DNA of 18,835 nucleotides from Dehalococcoidia bacterium (GTDB lineage: Bacteria > Chloroflexota > Dehalococcoidia > GIF9 > AB-539-J10): positions 1-18,835 of the forward strand of contig SOJB01000027.1 of assembly GCA_004376695.1 (NCBI GenBank). The letters are read 5' to 3'. A program made the translations under genes and the position numbers. Position 1 is the stretch's first letter. Every line of letters begins with the position of its first letter. The notes under the pieces were generated by a model. The model made no database searches, was not told the DNA's origin, and worked only from the letters and a program-made list of their open reading frames with translations. Positions 13,361 to 18,835 of the stretch are shown piece by piece.

Positions 13361-15043
13361 TCAAATCCCTTGGTTCTCTTTCAGGGAGCCGAGGCGACTG
13401 GTCTCTTGAGCGACAATATCCTCATCCAGCTTAACAAATAGCGGCTCGGGCTGGCGGAGCTTCTGCCCCGGAGGCAGGAACTGGGCTTTCCAACCTATGT
13501 CCTTCACGCTGCCATCGAATCCAAGATAAGAATGCAGCTTTTCAGAGCTGAAGGGAAGGAAGGGGTAGAAGATAGCTTTCAACACCGCCAGCACGGAGAG
13601 GACAGTATAGACGGACTTAGCCGAAGTCTCTCGGTTCGTCTTAATGGTCTTCCACGGAGCTTGCTCGTCAAGATAACGATTAGCTTCCTGGGCCAGGGAC
13701 ATAGCTTCCTTGACCGCCGATTTAAACTCACAACGATAAAGCGATTTATCCGCACGGTCTAAGGCAGCTTCAGCCTCGTGGAGCAAGCTCTGGCTGCGTT
13801 CATCCAGTTCGCCCGCTGGAGGCACGACTCCATCGAAATTGCGATGAGCAAAGGTGAGAACACGATGAGCCAGATTGCCATAGGTAGCTACCAACTCGTT
13901 ATTGTTACGGCGCAGGAATTCCCGCCAGGAAAAGTCGCTGTCCCCGGTCTCAGGCATATTCGCCGACAAGGCATATCTCAGAGCATCCGGGTCATATCGT
14001 TCCAGGTAATCATGTAGCCAGATCGCCCAATTACGGCTGGTAGACAGTTTCCGGCCTTCGATAGTCAGGAATTCATTGGCTGGAACATCATAAGGAAGAT
14101 TCAGATTGCCATAACCCATCAACATCGCCGGCCAGCTAAGAGCATGGAAGAAGATGTTATCCTTGCCGAGAAAATAAAAACTCCTGGCATCCCCTTGCCA
14201 GAAAGGCTGCCAGGCGGTATCATCCCCGTGCAGACTCGCCCATTCCTTGCTTGCCGATAGATAACCGATTACATTCTCAAACCATACATAAAGGCATTTA
14301 CGCTCAAAGCCTGGTTGCGGCACAGTTACTCCCCAGGCCAAATCGCGGGTGATTGCTCTGTCCCTCAACCCTTCATTGAGAAACTTCCACGCGCCGCCAA
14401 GCACATTACGCCGCCAATGAGGCTGCTCTTTTATCCAGGCAGCCAGCCTGTCTTGAAAAGCAGAAAGGCGCAGGAAGAAATGCTCCGAAGACTCAAAGCG
14501 AGGCGGAGTGGAACAGAGATAGCAGCGAAGCTCACTGAGCTCCGATGGACTCAAAGGCTTGCCGCATTCATCACATTCATCACCTCTTGCCTTATTGCAG
14601 CCACAATGGGGACAGGTACCCTCCAGATAGCGGTCGGGAAGGAAACGCTGGCATTTGGGGCAATAAGCCTGCAGCATTTTGTCCTTGTAGATGTAGCCCT
14701 TATCGAGCAAAGTCAGGAACATATCATGAGCAACTTGAGTATGGTTGGGAGTGTCAGTGGTGGTAAACAACTCGAAGGAGATGCCCAGTTTTCTCCAGCA
14801 GTCGATGAATTGTCTGTGGTACTTATCTGCTACTTCCTGGGGCGTGGCAGATTCTTGTTCAGCACGAATGGTAATCGGCGTTCCGTGCTGGTCGCTACCT
14901 GAAACCATCAGCACATCATTGCCCTTAAGGCGATGATAGCGGGCAAAGATATCGGCCGGCAGATCGGCACCGGCGATATGTCCCAAATGCAGGGGACCAT
15001 TGGCGTAAGGCCAGGCCACACCTATGAAAATGCGCTCGCCCAA
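13361..15043 (-). CDS. metG: Methionyl-tRNA synthetase
   Basis: A class I synthetase that charges tRNA-Met, 560 residues. The Rossmann fold shows 'PYANGPLHLGH' with HLGH (19-22), 'VSGSDQHGTPI' (47-57), and 'GRKLSTS' (330-336), the KMSKS equivalent. Between them are four CxxC knuckles (Cys128/131, 144/147, 157/160, 174/177), so two zinc sites are likely, as in MetG1-type enzymes. It ends after the anticodon-binding helices, with no C-terminal tRNA-binding (EMAP-like) domain. The start is TTG (15043-15041), supported by AGGGGAG five bases upstream and by the fit of the N-terminus. It lies 91 bases downstream of the small zinc-ribbon gene and is probably in the rsmI operon. Confidence 0.96.
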   Translation of the reverse strand: MGERIFIGVAWPYANGPLHLGHIAGADLPADIFARYHRLKGNDVLMVSGSDQHGTPITIRAEQESATPQEVADKYHRQFIDCWRKLGISFELFTTTDTPNHTQVAHDMFLTLLDKGYIYKDKMLQAYCPKCQRFLPDRYLEGTCPHCGCNKARGDECDECGKPLSPSELSELRCYLCSTPPRFESSEHFFLRLSAFQDRLAAWIKEQPHWRRNVLGGAWKFLNEGLRDRAITRDLAWGVTVPQPGFERKCLYVWFENVIGYLSASKEWASLHGDDTAWQPFWQGDARSFYFLGKDNIFFHALSWPAMLMGYGNLNLPYDVPANEFLTIEGRKLSTSRNWAIWLHDYLERYDPDALRYALSANMPETGDSDFSWREFLRRNNNELVATYGNLAHRVLTFAHRNFDGVVPPAGELDERSQSLLHEAEAALDRADKSLYRCEFKSAVKEAMSLAQEANRYLDEQAPWKTIKTNRETSAKSVYTVLSVLAVLKAIFYPFLPFSSEKLHSYLGFDGSVKDIGWKAQFLPPGQKLRQPEPLFVKLDEDIVAQETSRLGSLKENQGI

Positions 15044-15048
15044 AGTGT

Positions 15049-15055
15049 CTCCCCT
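15049..15055 (-). promoter_or_regulatory. Ribosome-binding site that fixes the metG TTG start
   Basis: On the - strand this is AGGGGAG, with a 5-base gap to TTG 15043. No ATG or GTG fits both this site and the conserved N-terminus, so the rare TTG start is well supported. Confidence 0.7.
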
Positions 15056-15134
15056 AAGGTTACCCTAGTGTAAATCATTGATTGTCCCGTGCCGTTGCCG
15101 TGAGCCCAAGACCTGAGATGACTATTGACGGTGT

Positions 15135-15338
15135 CTATTCCTCGCAGAGGAAGGTGTCAATCTGCCTTCCTTTCTGCGTTCTGTGTGTGATATAACCGCG
15201 GCTCAGGCAGCAGTCAGTACAGAACCGCTGCTTTTCCTCTCCCTCCCCGTCCGTTACAAGATAGCGTTCTCCATACTTAAAAGGACGATGACAACCATTA
15301 CACTCTACCTTTCCTATGGCAATACAACCTCGACGCAC
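15135..15338 (-). CDS. Small zinc-ribbon protein of unknown function
   Basis: A 67-residue protein, not recognised as a named family. It has two knuckles, Cys14-x2-Cys17 ('CNGCHRPF') and Cys40-x2-Cys43 followed by another Cys ('CTDCC'), spaced as in a zinc ribbon, and a basic, aromatic C-terminus. The start is GTG (15338-15336), with AAGGAG five bases upstream. That Shine-Dalgarno sits inside the end of rsmI, whose stop codon (15342-15340) is one base away, so translation is probably coupled. Being placed between an rRNA methyltransferase and a tRNA synthetase suggests a translation-related role, but this is guilt by association. Length and codon pattern support a real gene. Confidence 0.75.
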   Translation of the reverse strand: MRRGCIAIGKVECNGCHRPFKYGERYLVTDGEGEEKQRFCTDCCLSRGYITHRTQKGRQIDTFLCEE

Positions 15339-15339
15339 T

Positions 15340-16032
15340 TTAGCTCCTTTTCTCAGATTTCAACCAGGCTCGGGTCTTGCCCTCAATAACGAGAGTGAAT
15401 TCTCCTCTGGGTTCGGCGAAATGCTCCCTGGCCTGGCTTACTCTGTTACGGAATATTTCTTCGTGAACTTTGGTAAGCTCACGGCATACAGATAGTCTTC
15501 TGTCTCCCAGGATTTCCTCAATGTCGCTCAATGCTTCCCCAAGGCGATGCCGTGTCTCGAAAGCCACCAGGGTCCTTGGTTCATCAACCAGAGAACCGAG
15601 AAGGCGCTGCCTTTGTCCCTGGCGGCGAGGGAGAAAACCGAGGTAAAGAAACTGGTCCGTCGGCAGCCCCGAGACCACTAAGGATGTAATCACCGCTGAA
15701 GGACCAGGAACAGGTACGACACAGATTCCGCGCCCAATGGCAGCAATGATAAGCTCGTAACCGGGGTCACTCAGGCCGGGCATGCCGGCTTCCGAGACCA
15801 GGGCCAGGTCTTCTTTCCCGAGATAATCCAGCAAATAGTCAAGTTTAGCCTTTCTGCTATGCTCATGATAACTGGTCAATGGCGTTTTTATGTTATAGGC
15901 ATTAAGCAGGCGGCGCGTAGTACGAGTGTCCTCAGCAGCAATAAGCGTCACTTCCTGCAGGAGGCGTAAGGCACGCAGCGAAATATCCTCCAAGTTGCCA
16001 ATAGGAGTAGCAATAACATAGAGAGCAGGCAC
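15340..16032 (-). CDS. rsmI: 16S rRNA (cytidine(1402)-2'-O)-methyltransferase
   Basis: RsmI uses S-adenosylmethionine to 2'-O-methylate C1402 in the decoding centre. The 230-residue product begins 'LYVIATPIGNLEDISLRAL' (4-22), a diagnostic N-terminus. It carries 'AEDTRTTRRLL' (33-43), 'SEAGMPGLSDPG' (80-91; the usual form is SDAGTPGISDPG), 'VPVPGPSAV' (106-114) and 'CRELTKVHEE' (173-182). E. coli RsmI has about 286 residues; this one lacks most of the C-terminal extension. The start is GTG 16032-16030 with no Shine-Dalgarno. An in-frame TAA in the upstream TATAAT box rules out a longer protein. The product starts a unit with the zinc-ribbon gene and metG, divergent from guaB3. Confidence 0.93.
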   Translation of the reverse strand: MPALYVIATPIGNLEDISLRALRLLQEVTLIAAEDTRTTRRLLNAYNIKTPLTSYHEHSRKAKLDYLLDYLGKEDLALVSEAGMPGLSDPGYELIIAAIGRGICVVPVPGPSAVITSLVVSGLPTDQFLYLGFLPRRQGQRQRLLGSLVDEPRTLVAFETRHRLGEALSDIEEILGDRRLSVCRELTKVHEEIFRNRVSQAREHFAEPRGEFTLVIEGKTRAWLKSEKRS

Positions 16033-16040
16033 GATATGAC

Positions 16041-16046
16041 ATTATA
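16041..16046 (-). promoter_or_regulatory. -10 box of rsmI, predicting a leaderless transcript
   Basis: On the - strand this is a perfect TATAAT with only 8 bases before the GTG start codon. Transcription 6-9 bases downstream would begin at or just before the GTG. No good -35 is seen 16-18 bases upstream, so the promoter call rests on the -10 alone. Confidence 0.45.
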
Positions 16047-16104
16047 CTTAATCGCTACAATCTTATCTACAGATCTTCTTGACTTCAGGGCGCCTGATAA
16101 CCCA

Positions 16105-16171
16105 CCCTCGTTCTGAGCGCAAGAAGCGACTTAAGAATCCAGAGACCCTTCGCTAGTGCTCAGGGTGACAA
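16105..16171. repeat. Dispersed imperfect inverted repeat (CTGAGC / GCTCAG)
   Basis: CTGAGC (16113-16118) pairs with GCTCAG (16158-16163), and inner AGCG/CGCT blocks can also pair. The wording 'TTCTGAGCG...GAATCCAGAGACCCTTCGCT...CTCAGGGTGACA' resembles a short dispersed repeat known from metagenomic genomes, here with a few changes. It lies between the divergent rsmI and guaB3 promoters. Confidence 0.55.
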
Positions 16172-16182
16172 TTCAACCTGTC

Positions 16183-16211
16183 TTGACTTGAGCGCGCCAC
16201 GCCTGTATAGT
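16183..16211 (+). promoter_or_regulatory. Sigma70-type promoter of guaB3
   Basis: TTGACT (16183-16188, 5 of 6), a 17-base spacer and TATAGT (16206-16211, 5 of 6). The expected start is near 16218, giving a 23-base leader with AGGTGG as the ribosome-binding site. Confidence 0.78.
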
Positions 16212-16240
16212 TTACGACAACTCTTATCAGGTGGTCAAGA

Positions 16241-17386
16241 ATGCCTCGCCCTAGACTCAGACAAATGGAACGCGCTTATGGATTCGATGAAGTTGCGCTT
16301 GTCCCCGGTGATGTAACCATCAACCCTGACCAGACCAACATAGAGTTCGCAGTAGGAAATCACACCTTGTCCATCCCCATTCTGGCCTCGGCTATGGACG
16401 CTATTGTCGACCCCGCCTTTGCCATAAGGCTTAACATGCTTGGCGGACTGGCTGTCCTTAATCTCGAAGGCGTACAGACAAGGTATGAGGACCCCGGTGA
16501 GATCCTGGACCAGATTGCCCGGACTGCCGAGAAAAAAGTCACTGCGCTGCTTCAGAAAATCTACTCTGAGCCTATCAAGGAAAAACTCGTTAGCCAGCGA
16601 GTTGGAGCGATAAAGGAGGCGGGAGCTATCTGCGCAGTATCCGTAACCCCGGCCAGTACGAAACGGCTGGCTCCCATAGCTAAGGATGCCGGGATGGATA
16701 TACTTGTGGTGCAATCTACCGTCACCACAGCTCGACACATCTCCAAGAGTTATCGGGGCCTTATCCTGCCTGAGCTATGCCAGCAGATGTCCGTGCCTCT
16801 CATAGTGGGCAATTGTTGCAGCTACAGTGCGGCATTAGAGCTGATGAGAACGGGGATCGATGGCATCTTAGTCGGAGTGGGGCCCGGGGCTGCCTGTACC
16901 ACGAGAGAGGTCATTGGCGTCGGTGTTCCTCAGATAACTGCCACCCTGAATTGTGCCGCCGCCAGAGAAGCATATCTCAAAGAAAGCGGTAAATACGTAT
17001 CGGTGATAACCGACGGAGGGATTCGTACCGGTGGTGATCTGTGCAAAGCATTCGCTGCCGGTGCTGATGCTGTTATGATTGGCTCGCCTTTAGCTCAGGC
17101 AACTGAGGCGCCAGGAAAAGGCTATCACTGGGGCATGTCGCATTCCCATCCGGCATTGCCGAGAGGGACGCGGATTAAGGTGGGCACTACCGCTCCGCTG
17201 GAGCGAATTCTCTTCGGTCCCACTTCCGCCACCAACGGCACTCAAAACCTGGTCGGTGCTCTACGTACCGGCATGGGAGTATGCAGCGCTCGAACTATTA
17301 AAGAAATGCATAAGGTCAAGATGGTCATTGCCCCATCCATAAGGACCGAAGGGAAGTACTTCCAGGCAATCCAGAACGCTCCCTGA
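16241..17386 (+). CDS. guaB3: GuaB3-type IMP dehydrogenase-family protein without CBS domains
   Basis: The 381-residue TIM barrel belongs to the IMPDH/GMP reductase family. It has the catalytic-cysteine loop 'GVGPGAACTTREVIGVGVPQ' (212-231) with Cys219, where IMPDH makes its thioimidate. It also shows the phosphate-binding 'TDGGIRTGGDLCKA' (257-270) and 'GADAVMIGSPLA'. Both the missing CBS pair between barrel strands and the tail ('HWGMSHSHPALPRGT', 'GTQNLVGALRTGMG') match the GuaB3 subfamily. GuaB3 has been reported to act as an IMP dehydrogenase in cyanobacteria, while its role in other phyla is open. So the reaction here (IMP to XMP) is plausible but not proven. ATG 16241 has AGGTGG seven bases upstream. 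The end is 2 bases from the convergent lysE, with no terminator between. Confidence 0.88.
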   Translation: MPRPRLRQMERAYGFDEVALVPGDVTINPDQTNIEFAVGNHTLSIPILASAMDAIVDPAFAIRLNMLGGLAVLNLEGVQTRYEDPGEILDQIARTAEKKVTALLQKIYSEPIKEKLVSQRVGAIKEAGAICAVSVTPASTKRLAPIAKDAGMDILVVQSTVTTARHISKSYRGLILPELCQQMSVPLIVGNCCSYSAALELMRTGIDGILVGVGPGAACTTREVIGVGVPQITATLNCAAAREAYLKESGKYVSVITDGGIRTGGDLCKAFAAGADAVMIGSPLAQATEAPGKGYHWGMSHSHPALPRGTRIKVGTTAPLERILFGPTSATNGTQNLVGALRTGMGVCSARTIKEMHKVKMVIAPSIRTEGKYFQAIQNAP

Positions 17387-17388
17387 GT

Positions 17389-18003
17389 TCATAGCAACGC
17401 AGTAAGGCAGAACCACATACCAAAACCGGCCAGAACGAGGGCGCAAACCCTGAACACAACCCGTTGCACCTTCTGTGTCCACCACCGCCTTGACTCGAAT
17501 GTGCCTACGGAGAGGAACTCACTCCAGGCCAGGTCGCAAGGCAAATGCACGAGCGTCAGCAGAACAATGCCGATATGGCCGAACGTGGCGGCCCCGGCGA
17601 TTAGAGCTATACCCACAGTGGCCCACCATATGTAGAAGGCCGGGTTAGTCGCCGTAATTACAATACCTGTGACCAGAGCGCTGGCCGGGAGACCGCTCAT
17701 CTCAGCGGATGCTCGACCGGTGGCTCGGAACATGCGGAACCCAAGGTAAAGCAGCATCAATCCTCCCATAAGATATATACCGTGTACCACCTGGGGAGAG
17801 CCGATGAAACGCCCGAATCCGAGATAAATCGCAACTATGAGAGGTATCTCGACGACAGCATGCCCTGCCGCAATCAGAGCGCCCGCATGCCTGTTATTGT
17901 AACCCTTGGCTACGGTAGCCGCAGTAAGCGGCCCGGGCAACATAACGCCGGTGAGGGAAATGCCCGCTGCTGACAACAGGAATAGACGCAAGCTTGGGTC
18001 CAT
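17389..18003 (-). CDS. LysE-family translocator
   Basis: A 204-residue membrane protein with about six hydrophobic helices. The N-terminus 'SLTGVMLPGPLTAATVAKGY' with the PGP motif and 'AGALIAAGHAVVEIPLIVAIYLG' matches the LysE/RhtB exporters, and 'TNPAFYIWWATVG' near residue 118-130 is the second family motif. Members export amino acids or small amine compounds; the substrate here is unknown. The ATG at 18003 has only a weak AAG-type ribosome-binding site. It lies 29 bases downstream of the TIM-barrel-like gene and is likely in the same transcript. It converges on guaB3 with only 2 bases between the stop codons. Confidence 0.87.
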   Translation of the reverse strand: MDPSLRLFLLSAAGISLTGVMLPGPLTAATVAKGYNNRHAGALIAAGHAVVEIPLIVAIYLGFGRFIGSPQVVHGIYLMGGLMLLYLGFRMFRATGRASAEMSGLPASALVTGIVITATNPAFYIWWATVGIALIAGAATFGHIGIVLLTLVHLPCDLAWSEFLSVGTFESRRWWTQKVQRVVFRVCALVLAGFGMWFCLTALL

Positions 18004-18032
18004 GACTTAGTTTGGGTCGGACTCGATAAAGT

Positions 18033-18800
18033 TCAGATTTCCTCTTCTTCCACATCCTCTTCTGCAGGCGCAACGCCGCCTTGACGAGGAAGCATGACAC
18101 TTGCTTCAGCTCGGCGCCCCCTGGCTCCTCTGGGTAGTTCGCCAATCATCTTCTTTAGCTCCGCCAACGTGTCGATCGACTGCGGTGAGGGAGCAACTAC
18201 GCCGTCTACTCCCGATCGCCATAGGCTGGCAAGCTCAGTGCTCGTGACCGGAGAAGGCAGAGTTATCATGACCGGCTTCTCTAAGAGCTGGACGAACCTT
18301 TGATAAGCAAGCAGATGCTCCACAGCAACAAAAGGCTCTCCACCTGCGGTGTTGATGAACACGCCGTCTACTTCAAGGCTATTTATGGCCCTGACCAGAC
18401 CCTGGTCTAGTGAGGGTTCAATCATCAGGAACTTGCCTACCTCTTCCTTGTGCAGGATTGCCGCGGCCACCTTAATGTCAAAAACCACGAAATCACACCC
18501 TGAATCCACAAGCTTATTCGTATCTCCTTGACTTATGCCCTTCACAGATATCCCCAGAGGAACGTCGCCTGCGGCTCCGACCATTTGCTTGACAGTCGCG
18601 GCGCTCGGTACCCGGCCGAATATCAACCCGGCATCGGCATTGACATCGGCCGCCATCTTGGCCTCCTTGACCTGCGCCCCCGACAATCCCGCAATAAGCA
18701 ACATGGCCGGGCCCTTTGATTCAGAGGCAGAGGAATGAAAACCTATGGGCGCGGCTGAAGCCTTAGAAAGGCTCTGTAGTCTATCTACGAATTTGCTCAC
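18033..18800 (-). CDS. Uncharacterised TIM-barrel-like protein with an acidic tail
   Basis: The 255-residue product is not recognised as a named family. Repeating strand-helix units suggest a (beta/alpha)8 barrel: 'ADAGLIFGR', 'VPLGISVKG', 'CDFVVFDIK', 'KFLMIEPSLDQ', 'VDGVFINTAGG', 'PVMITLPSP' and 'VDGVVAPSP', in that order. An exposed 'FDIK' with Lys and the Glu in 'MIEPSLD' are possible functional residues, but I cannot assign catalysis. The C-terminus is basic ('RGARGRRAE') and then strongly acidic (about residues 246-255, mostly Glu). The start is GTG (18800-18798), with GGAG five bases upstream. That ribosome-binding site begins one base from the end of the tRNA gene, so the tRNA and this gene may share a transcript. 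lysE follows after 29 bases. Confidence 0.75.
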   Translation of the reverse strand: MSKFVDRLQSLSKASAAPIGFHSSASESKGPAMLLIAGLSGAQVKEAKMAADVNADAGLIFGRVPSAATVKQMVGAAGDVPLGISVKGISQGDTNKLVDSGCDFVVFDIKVAAAILHKEEVGKFLMIEPSLDQGLVRAINSLEVDGVFINTAGGEPFVAVEHLLAYQRFVQLLEKPVMITLPSPVTSTELASLWRSGVDGVVAPSPQSIDTLAELKKMIGELPRGARGRRAEASVMLPRQGGVAPAEEDVEEEEI

Positions 18801-18809
18801 ATAATCTCC

Positions 18810-18835
18810 AGCCAGCGGTCGGATTCGAACCGACG
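18810..18835 (-). tRNA. 3' end of a tRNA gene, cut by the window edge (possibly tRNA-Thr)
   Basis: On the - strand a 5-bp T-stem GTCGG/CCGAC (18834-18830 and 18822-18818) encloses the loop TTCGAAT. Next come the 7-base acceptor strand CGCTGGC (18817-18811) and discriminator T (18810). CCA is not encoded; GGAG follows instead. The anticodon is outside the window. The inferred 5' acceptor GCCAGCG with a T discriminator recalls tRNA-Thr in several phyla, but that identity is a guess. Confidence 0.8.

Noticed and set aside
14315..14902. A 195-codon + strand ORF opposite metG
   Set aside because: Antisense to metG with its catalytic and zinc motifs. It shows no domain of its own.
13236..16171. 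The repeats at 13236-13279 and 16105-16171 as parts of a CRISPR array
   Set aside because: They are single, unlike each other and nearly 3 kb apart, with no regular spacers or cas genes.
1..18835. A new defence, mobile or biosynthetic system hidden in the window
   Set aside because: Nearly every gene is a recognised housekeeping gene in operon order. The few unknown genes are single and lack partners that would make a system.

Overview
This window looks like a core chromosomal segment of an uncultured or little-studied Chloroflexota bacterium, probably near Dehalococcoidia. That placement is an inference from several points. SecA has an extra segment in its first nucleotide-binding domain that I associate with Chloroflexota. 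There is an IMPDH-like GuaB3 without CBS domains, a MetRS of the type with KLSTS and two zinc sites, and an HrcA/CIRCE heat-shock system. The dispersed palindromic repeats are of a kind common in metagenome-derived genomes. Composition is even, about half GC. No phage, insertion sequence, CRISPR array or defence genes were seen.

Layout. Positions 3-440 (+) hold a membrane-anchored Ig-like protein. Positions 538-6139 (-) form one operon that reads, from its promoter, hrcA, grpE, dnaK, a TraR/DksA-type zinc-finger gene, lspA and rluD. It is headed by a sigma70-type promoter (6174-6202) and a CIRCE operator (6140-6166). A divergent promoter (6211-6239) drives an MFS transporter (6379-7632), possibly through a short leader ORF that overlaps its start codon. 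Then come glyA, prs, secA and an fmdB-type zinc-ribbon gene on the + strand (7773-13058). A roughly 300-base gap with repeats follows. Next on the - strand are rsmI, a small zinc-ribbon gene and metG, probably one unit (13361-16032). A repeat-bearing divergent intergenic region separates rsmI from guaB3 (+, 16241-17386). The window ends with lysE, a TIM-barrel-like gene of unknown function and the 3' end of a tRNA, all on the - strand.

How the genes work together. The - strand operon couples stress chaperones (DnaK, GrpE) and their repressor (HrcA) to a DksA-like regulator, lipoprotein signal peptidase and an rRNA pseudouridine synthase. The rightward block joins one-carbon metabolism (glyA), PRPP supply (prs) and protein export (secA). 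The rsmI/metG and guaB3 genes serve ribosome modification, tRNA charging and purine metabolism.

I found no convincing new multi-gene system. The points most worth a second look are regulatory: a CIRCE that contains the hrcA ribosome-binding site, back-to-back promoters, a leader ORF before the transporter and apparently leaderless starts. The unknown TIM-barrel gene and the small zinc-ribbon gene are also worth checking.
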